From: Lachnospiraceae bacterium | Lineage (GTDB): Bacteria > Bacillota > Clostridia > Lachnospirales > Lachnospiraceae | Direction of reading: 5' to 3' | Assembly (NCBI GenBank): GCA_900769175.1 | Contig: CAAGFP010000091.1 | Span: 1-11,720, forward strand | DNA: 11,720 nucleotides | In this document: piece after piece, positions 7,583 to 11,720 of the stretch | Numbering within the stretch: position 1 is the first letter of the stretch | Layout: the number at the start of each line of letters is the position of its first letter | Translations under genes and position numbers: made by a program | Notes under the pieces: generated by a model | Database searches by the model: none | Seen by the model: the letters and a program-made list of their open reading frames with translations, nothing else | Told to the model about the DNA's origin: nothing

Positions 7583-8821
7583 TTATTGTCCTTGCATAAA
7601 GTACATATCCAGACCGGCAAATTCTTTCTTCTTGAGTTCTCTTGTCACATCGGCATAGATGTTTAAGGTAGTAGAAATGTCCTGATGTCCAAGGGCATCC
7701 TGAATGACTTTAACATTCACTCCTGCTTCGCACATTCTTGTCGTAAAGGTATGGCGAAGCGAATGGCAGCTAAAGTGCGGCAAGAGGACTGCCGGGTTTT
7801 CATCTTTTAGAAACTCTTCATCGTTGCAATCCCTGATGATACGGCGGATCGCTTTGTTGAGGTTCGCCAGATTTTGTGCTTCTCCAAACCGATTGACAAA
7901 AATGAAGTCTGTATAGCCGTCAATCGTTACTTCGCACTTAATCCCCATCGCCTCTTGATATTCACGCTCCATGATAAAGGCTTCTTTCACGAAATCCAGC
8001 ATTGGCACCTGCCGTGTACTCGCCTTTGTCTTTGGCGTGTTCACATTATAATAGCAGCCATGCTTATGGACCTCATCTCTGTGGGCGTAATATACAAGTG
8101 TGTGGTTGACATCAATAATGCCTTCTTCCAAATCTATGTCACACCAGCGCAAGCCCGTTATTTCACCCACACGGAGTCCGCTTCCTACCATAATCGCAAA
8201 AATCGGATACCAATGGGAATAGGTGTGATTGCGCTTCAGGAAATCAAGGAAAAGGTCTTGCTCCGGTTTCGTAAGTCCACGCCTTTTCTCGGTTTCAAAG
8301 CAATGAGACTGTTTCAATTCCCGCAGGACATTGGACGACGGGTTCGATCTGAGATAATCATCGTCAACCGCCATATCCAGAACCTGATGCAAAACCGTAT
8401 GAATAGAATCAATCGTAGAAGGCTGCAAGCCGCGGTCATCTGCCAGACGATTATAAAAGCGTTTCACATCAGACTTTTTCAAAGAGCTGATTCGTGTCTT
8501 TCCAAATTCCGGCCTGACGAAAGTATCATACATATATTTGTAGTTCTCAAAGGTGTTGTTTTTCAATCCACGCTTAAGTTGCTTCCACAGATCGAACAGG
8601 TCGTTTATCGTGGTATATTTTGCCTCAGCTTTGATGCCATCGGACTTATCCTTTTCGATCTCTGCTTCCTTATCCCGAAGTTCTTCCAAAGTTTTTGCGT
8701 AAACGAAGTGACGCTTTCCCTTGCCATCCGTCCAGCAATAATGATATGTACCGTTTGCGCGCTGCACTTCTCCTTTGCGGAGTACCACTCTTGATTTATC
8801 CTTTCTTTTGGGCTGTGCCAT
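7583..8821 (-). CDS. int: Tyrosine recombinase / integrase, Tn916 Int type
   Basis: This 412-residue protein cuts and rejoins DNA at the element ends through a covalent phosphotyrosine intermediate. Residues 10-60 (LRKGEVQRANGTYHYCWTDG, then FVYAKTLEELRDKEAEIEKD) match the small arm-binding domain of Tn916 integrase. Residues 68-170 are the SAM-like core-binding domain (TINDLFDLWKQ, TFENYKYMYD). The catalytic domain covers about 185-405 with Arg217 (GSGLRVGEITGLRW), a lysine in the TPKTKASTRQVP strand, His353-x-x-Arg356 (HSLRHTF), His379 (LGHQD) and nucleophile Tyr389 (TTLNIYADV). All key residues are intact, so it is probably active. The ATG at 8821 (MAQPKRKDKS) is chosen because AAGGAGG lies eight bases upstream; in-frame codons further up have no such site. 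It is the last gene of the mazF-xis-int set. Confidence 0.95.
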   Translation of the reverse strand: MAQPKRKDKSRVVLRKGEVQRANGTYHYCWTDGKGKRHFVYAKTLEELRDKEAEIEKDKSDGIKAEAKYTTINDLFDLWKQLKRGLKNNTFENYKYMYDTFVRPEFGKTRISSLKKSDVKRFYNRLADDRGLQPSTIDSIHTVLHQVLDMAVDDDYLRSNPSSNVLRELKQSHCFETEKRRGLTKPEQDLFLDFLKRNHTYSHWYPIFAIMVGSGLRVGEITGLRWCDIDLEEGIIDVNHTLVYYAHRDEVHKHGCYYNVNTPKTKASTRQVPMLDFVKEAFIMEREYQEAMGIKCEVTIDGYTDFIFVNRFGEAQNLANLNKAIRRIIRDCNDEEFLKDENPAVLLPHFSCHSLRHTFTTRMCEAGVNVKVIQDALGHQDISTTLNIYADVTRELKKKEFAGLDMYFMQGQ

Positions 8822-8848
8822 AATAATTTCCTCCTTATAATATGTATA

Positions 8849-8884
8849 GGCGTTGCTTCGGTATAAGCCTATCAAAGCAGCGCC
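8849..8884 (-). promoter_or_regulatory. Hairpin between xis and int
   Basis: GGCG-t-TGCTT (8849-8858) pairs with AAGCA-g-CGCC at 8875-8884, nine base pairs plus one mismatch on the minus-strand RNA. It lies in the 108-base gap between xis and int, about 15 bases before the int ribosome binding site. It may tune int expression or stabilise the mRNA. No U tract follows, so it is not an obvious terminator. Confidence 0.45.
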
Positions 8885-8929
8885 TCTTTGCCAAAGGTGC
8901 GAACCGCTACCGTTGCACACTTGATTAAG

Positions 8930-9148
8930 TCAGATAGAGTACATACGCCCCGTGTACTCGTCCAGTTCTCTCCGTTTGATTAGTCTCTTATTGCCAACCC
9001 ACAGTACAAACGGACATTTTTCATTATCGGAAAGTTGCCGGAGCTTATTGCGTCCAATGCCGGAATACTCTGCCGCTTCCTCTATCGTCAAATTACTTTT
9101 CTGCCAAATTGGTACTTTCGATTTACTTTTCTCGTTTTCATTATCCAT
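8930..9148 (-). CDS. xis: Excisionase, Tn916 Xis type
   Basis: This small basic protein has 72 residues and resembles Tn916 Xis throughout: VPIWQKSNLTIEEAAEYSGI, GRNKLRQLSDNE, then a wing region (FVLWVGNKRLIKRRELDEY). The LTIEEAAEYSGIGRNKLRQL part is a winged-helix recognition unit of the MerR/excisionase type. Xis bends DNA at the element ends and tilts Int towards excision. ATG at 9148 is preferred because AGGAGG lies six bases upstream. An in-frame GTG at 9154 directly abuts that site and is too close. The ribosome binding site overlaps the mazF-like stop codon, eleven bases ahead, so translation of the two is probably coupled. The int gene follows 108 bases later. Confidence 0.92.
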   Translation of the reverse strand: MDNENEKSKSKVPIWQKSNLTIEEAAEYSGIGRNKLRQLSDNEKCPFVLWVGNKRLIKRRELDEYTGRMYSI

Positions 9149-9159
9149 AAGCACCCTCC

Positions 9160-9681
9160 TTATTTCCGTGAAATCACTTTATAATCAAACCCTCTACGCT
9201 GATTGCAGTAGGTACAGGTTTCTTTCTCTGTTTTGTATGGATCGACTCTTTTCAAATAATAAGCACCCGTGCTGAAGAAATTCTCAGCACAGGTGGGACA
9301 AAGGCAGAGTGTCATCGTTTTGGGCTTCGGGTCGGTCAGACCCACGCTGACTGCCAGCGCATGGTTAATCTCCTTGATTTGTTTCGGAGACAGCTTTCCG
9401 ATTTTCTTTTCCAATCGGTGCTTGTCAATGGTGCGAATCTGTTCAAGCAAGACCAATGAGGGTGCTTTCAGGCCATGCTCAGCTCCGATTTCATAATGGG
9501 TGGGCAGTTTCCGCTTGCCTGCTGTTTTAGTTGTTATGGCCGCTACAATGACCGTAGGACTATGTTTATTGCCGACATTGTTCTGTATGATAACAACCGG
9601 GCGGCGACCCTCCTGTTCGGAGCCAACGCCATGCCCCAGATCGGCGTAATACATCTCGCCGCGCTGATATGTTCTTTTCAT
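9160..9681 (-). CDS. PemK/MazF-family protein with C-terminal zinc-ribbon extension
   Basis: Residues 5-115 form a MazF/PemK fold: RGEMYYADLGHGVGSEQEG, RRPVVIIQNN, VAAITTKTAGKRKLPTHYEI, LLEQIRTIDKHRL and a closing helix. MazF proteins are usually sequence-specific endoribonucleases of 110-120 residues; here Arg26/Arg27 and the Thr50-Thr53 strand sit where catalytic residues normally lie. The 173-residue length comes from an added module of about 50 residues with C128-x2-C131 and C156-x2-C159, which looks like a zinc ribbon. The ATG at 9681 has GGAGGT nine bases upstream. No MazE-like antitoxin gene is visible, and the downstream partner is xis. It could be a toxin, a stabilisation factor or an RNase that regulates the element. 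The zinc-binding tail may recognise nucleic acid. Confidence 0.9.
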   Translation of the reverse strand: MKRTYQRGEMYYADLGHGVGSEQEGRRPVVIIQNNVGNKHSPTVIVAAITTKTAGKRKLPTHYEIGAEHGLKAPSLVLLEQIRTIDKHRLEKKIGKLSPKQIKEINHALAVSVGLTDPKPKTMTLCLCPTCAENFFSTGAYYLKRVDPYKTEKETCTYCNQRRGFDYKVISRK

Positions 9682-9695
9682 CTTTTTGTGACCTC

Positions 9696-9710
9696 CCTGA
9701 ATGATTCAGG
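9696..9710 (-). promoter_or_regulatory. Hairpin touching the mazF-like ribosome binding site
   Basis: A perfect seven-base-pair dyad, CCTGAAT-g-ATTCAGG, overlaps by one base the GGAGGT ribosome binding site (9691-9696). As RNA its one-base loop must open to three or more, leaving about six pairs. As DNA it is a near-palindromic site. Either could restrict translation or transcription of the gene. Confidence 0.5.
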
Positions 9711-10154
9711 CGATATGTACCGCCTATGTAGAGAGATTCCATTTGTCCCCGACGCCCCGAATCTCTGTGGGCATCCATCGAACGGCTGACAGCGTATCAG
9801 CTCCACGGGCCTTTCACCCCCGGCAGGATCTCTGCTTATCGGCTGCCCCCATTGCCTGCGACGGCTTCGCACTGCAAGGTACTTATCACGCTCGGACTGT
9901 GGCTGGACAGGAGTATCATTATCCCTATTGCCTGTCATCGCCATACCGGGAGCTGCCCGGTACTCATAGCCGACTGTTTCTCGCTCCGTATCAGACAGGA
10001 CAGACCTCGAACCGTACAATCAATCAGGTGGCGTTCCCGCTGTCGTTTGCCTGGTACATCATGGCGCAATCGCTAACGTGGCTTATGCTCATCACAAAAG
10101 CAATAGGAAAGTATCCGATGAATGGGTATTCGGTTGTCAAGGAACATCGGATCT
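9711..10154 (-). other. GC-rich structured region upstream of mazF-xis-int, no convincing gene
   Basis: This stretch has no supported gene but many exact dyads: AGAGATTC 9732-9739 with GAATCTCT 9759-9766; TACCGGG 9944-9950 with CCCGGTA 9956-9962 (five-base loop); and ATCCGATG 10113-10120 with CATCGGAT 10145-10152. A perfect TTGACA -35-like hexamer lies on the minus strand at 10135-10140, but its -10 partner is weak (CGGATA at 17 or GATACT at 19 bases). If used, that promoter would give the mazF mRNA a leader of roughly 420 bases. Long open frames exist on both strands but lack ribosome binding sites. A 22-codon minus-strand frame (10092 to 10024) starts with ATG but also has no site. A structured leader RNA is the best guess. 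Confidence 0.4.
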
Positions 10155-10201
10155 CTCAAAAAGAAGGACCCCTCACTCTATTTGCCGTTGAGTGAGGGGT
10201 C
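10155..10201 (-). terminator. Terminator after the sigma-like gene
   Basis: GACCCCTCACTC (10167-10178) and GAGTGAGGGGTC (10190-10201) form a perfect twelve-base-pair stem with an eleven-base loop. On the minus strand it is followed by CTTCTTTTTGAG. It starts 17 bases after the sigma-like stop codon, which separates that gene's transcript from the mazF-xis-int unit. Confidence 0.88.
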
Positions 10202-10217
10202 TGATAACCGCTAAAAC

Positions 10218-10670
10218 TTAATTTTCAAGAAAAAGTTTCAGCTTCTTGAGTATTTTATTTTTCTGCTTATGGACAGCCGGCTGGGAGATGCCCAGGGAGA
10301 GAGCAACTTCGCGCTCTGTCATTTTCTCAAAGAAAAGAGCTTCTATCAGCTTTCTTTCCTTTTCAGTAAGTCTATCAAGTGCTTTATACAGTCGCTCAAT
10401 GGAAATTCTGCGTAACACCATGTCCTCAACACTTTCGTGCCGGTCTGCGAACTGCTCTGCATTATCATCCATGAGCCTGTCCATAGAGTCTTCCCGGCTG
10501 GGAATGATCTGCTTGATCTGTCCGTTCTCATCCACAAGGAACCTTTCTGCCTTCAGATCGTTTTCAAAGTAACGCATTTTTCGATCACCCTTCATGTAGG
10601 CGTCATATACCTCGTCAGTTACCTCGATAAATTGACCGCTGACCCATAATCTTTTTCTGTCAGCATCCAT
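10218..10670 (-). CDS. Sigma-70 region 4 family regulator of the element
   Basis: This 150-residue protein has a sigma-70 region 4 domain at about residues 85-148: RLYKALDRLTEKERKLIEAL, then the helix-turn-helix EREVALSLGISQPAVHKQKN, which would contact a -35 element. The N-terminal part (VSGQFIEVTDEVYDAYMKGD, KMRYFENDLKAERF) is typical of short sigma-like proteins on Clostridia mobile elements. There is no recognisable region 2, so it may act as a region 4-only activator, comparable in position and type to Tn916 Orf7. The start at ATG 10670 has GGAGGT seven bases upstream. An in-frame TTG at 10685 would place that site inside the gene. It is transcribed alone, ends at a strong terminator, and probably activates the downstream recombination genes or transfer genes outside the window. 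Confidence 0.9.
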   Translation of the reverse strand: MDADRKRLWVSGQFIEVTDEVYDAYMKGDRKMRYFENDLKAERFLVDENGQIKQIIPSREDSMDRLMDDNAEQFADRHESVEDMVLRRISIERLYKALDRLTEKERKLIEALFFEKMTEREVALSLGISQPAVHKQKNKILKKLKLFLEN

Positions 10671-10684
10671 GCTATGTACCTCCA

Positions 10685-10717
10685 ATCAGTCTGAATTTTT
10701 TGAAAATCCAAACTGAT
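10685..10717 (-). promoter_or_regulatory. 15-bp hairpin directly before the sigma-gene ribosome binding site
   Basis: On the minus strand ATCAGTTTGGATTTT pairs with AAAATTCAGACTGAT across a three-base loop: fifteen pairs, two of them G-U. It lies one base before GGAGGT (10678-10683). It may be a translational control hairpin or, as DNA, an operator for the gene. Confidence 0.55.
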
Positions 10718-10755
10718 CGGAGGGCTGCGGCAATGCGGAATATATCCGCTGACAC

Positions 10756-10807
10756 GCAAAAAAATGCGCCCATTACACACTGCATGACAGTGCATAAGAA
10801 GCGCATT
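10756..10807 (-). terminator. Terminator-like hairpin in the sigma-gene leader
   Basis: AATGCGC (10763-10769) and GCGCATT (10801-10807) form a seven-base-pair stem enclosing a second hairpin, CACTG-catga-CAGTG. On the minus strand a run of seven T follows directly, as expected for an intrinsic terminator. It lies about 90 bases upstream of the sigma-like gene. Transcription from the divergent region would therefore have to pass it. Confidence 0.55.
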
Positions 10808-10827
10808 GCAAATCTCTATTTCATTTT

Positions 10828-10852
10828 TATACTGAAATGTCAGTTCAGTATA
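10828..10852. promoter_or_regulatory. 25-bp dyad, candidate operator
   Basis: TATACTGA (10828-10835) and TCAGTATA (10845-10852) are perfect inverted repeats with a nine-base spacer that itself contains TGTCAG. The size and symmetry fit a dimeric regulator site. The rest of 10853-10980 holds no supported gene. Confidence 0.45.
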
Positions 10853-10919
10853 TATGCCTGCTTGTCCAGATGGAGGAGGCGGACTTTTTTTGACCGTATA
10901 CCATTAGGACATTTTATAC

Positions 10920-10985
10920 TTATCGGATAGGCTCATAATCGCTGCATGATACCAGCAGCGAAGCGCAGGTAATACTCCAGCGCAT
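10920..10985 (-). CDS. Possible 21-residue leader peptide after the attenuator
   Basis: ATG at 10985 opens a 21-codon frame (MRWSITCASLLVSCSDYEPI, then R) ending in TAA. A GGGGG run six bases upstream could serve as a ribosome binding site, but the same run is the 3' arm of the terminator hairpin. It is only weakly supported. Confidence 0.18.
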   Translation of the reverse strand: MRWSITCASLLVSCSDYEPIR

Positions 10986-11069
10986 AAAAATACCCCCAAT
11001 CCAAACTCGGAATCAGGGGGCATGAAGAATCAGCCCCTCCAAAACCTCGTTTTTTTTATTGGCGGGGCT
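10984..11069 (-). promoter_or_regulatory. Attenuator-like set of mutually exclusive hairpins
   Basis: On the minus strand four segments occur in order: AGCCCC (11069-11064), GGGGCT (11037-11032), GCCCCCT (11021-11015) and GGGGG (10997-10993). Segments 1-2 pair, extended by CCAA with TTGG. Segments 3-4 pair and are followed by TATTTTTAT, forming a terminator. Segments 2-3 can pair instead, which would act as an antiterminator. A two-codon frame (ATG AAC TAA) lies just upstream. The expected target is the sigma-like gene. Confidence 0.5.
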
Positions 11070-11085
11070 ATATGCTTAGTTCATT

Positions 11086-11145
11086 TTTTTGAGAACCACC
11101 AGGCCACCTATAATTGAATTACTATGCCATTATAAACATGGCATA
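11086..11145 (+). promoter_or_regulatory. Divergent promoter region with operator for the XRE gene
   Basis: On the plus strand a perfect TATAAT lies at 11109-11114; the -35 at 17 bases spacing is only TTTTTG. A perfect dyad, TATGCCAT (11123-11130) and ATGGCATA (11138-11145), sits where transcription should begin. The dyad centre also contains a minus-strand TATAAT (11134-11129) that could drive the divergent sigma-gene leader. A repressor bound here could block both directions. Confidence 0.5.
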
Positions 11146-11179
11146 AATCTGTAGAATAATAGGTGGAGGTGAACTGAAA

Positions 11180-11512
11180 GTGCATAATCAGCCTGAAACG
11201 CTCGGCAGTATCCTCAAAGCAGCGCGGGAAAAAGCGGGTATCACCATTGAAGCGCTGGCTGAAAGAGCTGAAATCACTGAGCGATACTTATATCGAATTG
11301 AAAACGAAGGCAAAAAGCCAAGTTTCGATGTTCTCTATAAATTGATCCGTGAATTATCCATTTCTGCGGATTCGATTTTCTACCCCGAGAAGCCGTCCAA
11401 AGATTCCGAGGTAGAAAATCTCCTCCGTATGCTTTCAGCTTGCGATGAGCGTTCTCTGGAAGTCGTCAAAGCAACTGTAAAAGCCCTAATTGATACCGCA
11501 CCTGAAAAGTAG
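11180..11512 (+). CDS. XRE-family helix-turn-helix regulator
   Basis: This 110-residue protein has a Cro/CI-type helix-turn-helix at about residues 8-65: LGSILKAAREKAGITIEALA, ERAEITERYLYRIENEGKKP, then SFDVLYKLIRELSISADSIF. The C-terminal 40 residues (EVENLLRMLSACDERSLEVV onward) are helical and probably dimerise. It starts at GTG 11180 with GGAGGTGA nine bases before it. It is the only supported plus-strand gene in the element and diverges from the sigma-like gene, as Orf9 does in Tn916-type elements. It is probably a repressor of the element and, from the dyad at its own promoter, of itself. A terminator overlaps its stop codon. The target genes are inferred only. Confidence 0.92.
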   Translation: MHNQPETLGSILKAAREKAGITIEALAERAEITERYLYRIENEGKKPSFDVLYKLIRELSISADSIFYPEKPSKDSEVENLLRMLSACDERSLEVVKATVKALIDTAPEK

Positions 11513-11529
11513 CCGCAAGGCTGCTTTTT
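11505..11529 (+). terminator. Terminator overlapping the XRE stop codon
   Basis: AAAAGTAGCC (11505-11514) pairs with GGCTGCTTTT (11519-11528), ten pairs with one G-U, closed by a GCAA tetraloop and ending in a T run. The TAG stop (11510-11512) is inside the stem, so the final codons also encode the terminator. Confidence 0.75.
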
Positions 11530-11592
11530 AGTTGCAGTGACAGACAGTAATCCTTTGATTCAACTTATAGTGTGTGCCATAGTATCGTCATG

Positions 11593-11720
11593 TCATTTTT
11601 CTGCCCTTTTTGTAATAATGACACCGATCTTTTCCACCAGTATCGTACCGTAACGTAGGGTTGGCTCGGTCACAATGGCGAAGAGCACAAACAGCATGAC
11701 ACACTCCATCGACATATGCT
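11593..11720 (-). CDS. Small hydrophobic protein, possibly cut by the window edge
   Basis: A minus-strand frame runs from the window edge to TGA at 11593. From ATG 11715 or 11709 it encodes about 38-40 residues: a hydrophobic segment (MLFVLFAIVTE), then a basic tail (LVEKIGVIITKRAEK). This fits a small single-pass membrane protein of a mobile element. The upstream DNA is missing, so the start and any ribosome binding site cannot be seen, and the gene may be longer. It converges on the XRE gene with an 80-base gap. No family is recognised. Confidence 0.4.
   Translation of the reverse strand, partial: HMSMECVMLFVLFAIVTEPTLRYGTILVEKIGVIITKRAEK

Larger units (their letters stand above)
7150..11720. 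mobile_element. One end of a Tn916-type integrative element (left limit approximate, right end outside)
   Basis: Int, Xis, a MazF-like protein, a sigma-70 region 4 protein and a divergent XRE regulator occur in an order resembling the regulatory and recombination end of Tn916-family elements. Int faces the chromosomal operon, so the attachment junction should lie between about 7080 and 7580. No duplicated tRNA or gene 3' end is visible there. Conjugation genes, cargo and the opposite end are not in the window. Whether the element is complete and mobile therefore cannot be judged. Confidence 0.75.

Noticed and set aside
8822..8920. A 33-residue N-terminal extension of Int.
   Set aside because: The extension contains the AAGGAGG site and a hairpin, and homology to Tn916 Int begins after the ATG at 8821.
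10000..10016. Minus-strand GTACGGTTC, recalling the 3' end of group II intron domain V.
   Set aside because: The upstream bases do not form the matching domain V stem with its AGC/AGCCG start and GAAA loop, and no intron-encoded protein is present.
9678..10019. A 113-codon minus-strand frame whose TGA overlaps the mazF ATG (ATGA), which could suggest a coupled antitoxin.
   Set aside because: It begins with TTG and has no ribosome binding site. Its internal ATGs also lack sites, the composition is odd (many Arg, Gly, Pro), and no MazE-like motif is seen. The same DNA contains perfect hairpins and a long opposite-strand frame, which fits GC-rich non-coding DNA better.
9701..10195. A 164-codon plus-strand frame over the same region.
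   Set aside because: No ribosome binding site precedes the ATG, the end runs into the terminator hairpin of the sigma-like gene, and no domain is recognisable.
10853..10980. Minus-strand frame fragment reading AYPISIKCPNGIRSKKVRLL, which looks protein-like.
   Set aside because: It is bounded by stops on both sides, has no start codon or ribosome binding site, and matches no family I know. A gene remnant is possible but unsupported.
1..11720. CRISPR arrays, rRNA, known riboswitches and insertion sequences.
   Set aside because: No regularly spaced repeats, rRNA-like sequence, recognisable aptamer or transposase was found on either strand.

Overview
The window looks like chromosome from an anaerobic Firmicute of the class Clostridia, probably a gut Oscillospiraceae/Ruminococcaceae-type organism. 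The evidence is strong AGGAGG-type ribosome binding sites, Clostridia-like versions of CarB, DapF and DUF4037 proteins, and a Tn916-type recombination module. The species cannot be named from the sequence.

Bases 1-4060 hold one very long gene, missing about its first four codons at the window edge. It encodes the large subunit of carbamoyl-phosphate synthetase (CarB) fused in frame to a diaminopimelate epimerase-like (DapF) domain, and it ends at a strong hairpin terminator. The DapF part lacks three residues that are normally conserved, including one of the two catalytic cysteines.

Bases 4227-7074, on the minus strand, form a compact four-gene operon read from 7074 down to 4227. In order it encodes a TPR-repeat protein, a DUF4037 nucleotidyltransferase-like protein, a small protein with an SpoIIAA/STAS-like look, and a CDP-alcohol phosphatidyltransferase. 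The first two genes overlap and the later gaps are 23-34 bases, so they are probably co-expressed. The joint function is unknown.

From about 7150-7580 to the right edge lies one end of an integrative, probably conjugative, element. Read leftward it carries: a small minus-strand ORF cut by the window edge; a divergently transcribed GTG-initiated XRE repressor-like gene; a regulatory region with an attenuator-like set of hairpins; a sigma-70 region 4 protein; a terminator; a roughly 480-base GC-rich structured stretch with no convincing gene; then a tightly packed mazF-like/xis/int set. Int and Xis resemble those of Tn916. The DNA beyond int contains direct repeats and palindromes suited to recombinase binding, plus a 14-codon ORF with a perfect ribosome binding site. 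The other end of the element, its transfer genes and any cargo lie outside the window.

A plausible regulatory logic is that the XRE protein controls the divergent promoter region, the sigma-like protein activates the element, and the mazF-xis-int unit then drives excision. This is inferred from Tn916-type organisation. The most unusual points are the CarB-DapF fusion with an altered active site, the structured leader ahead of an orphan MazF, and the attenuator-like region upstream of the sigma gene.
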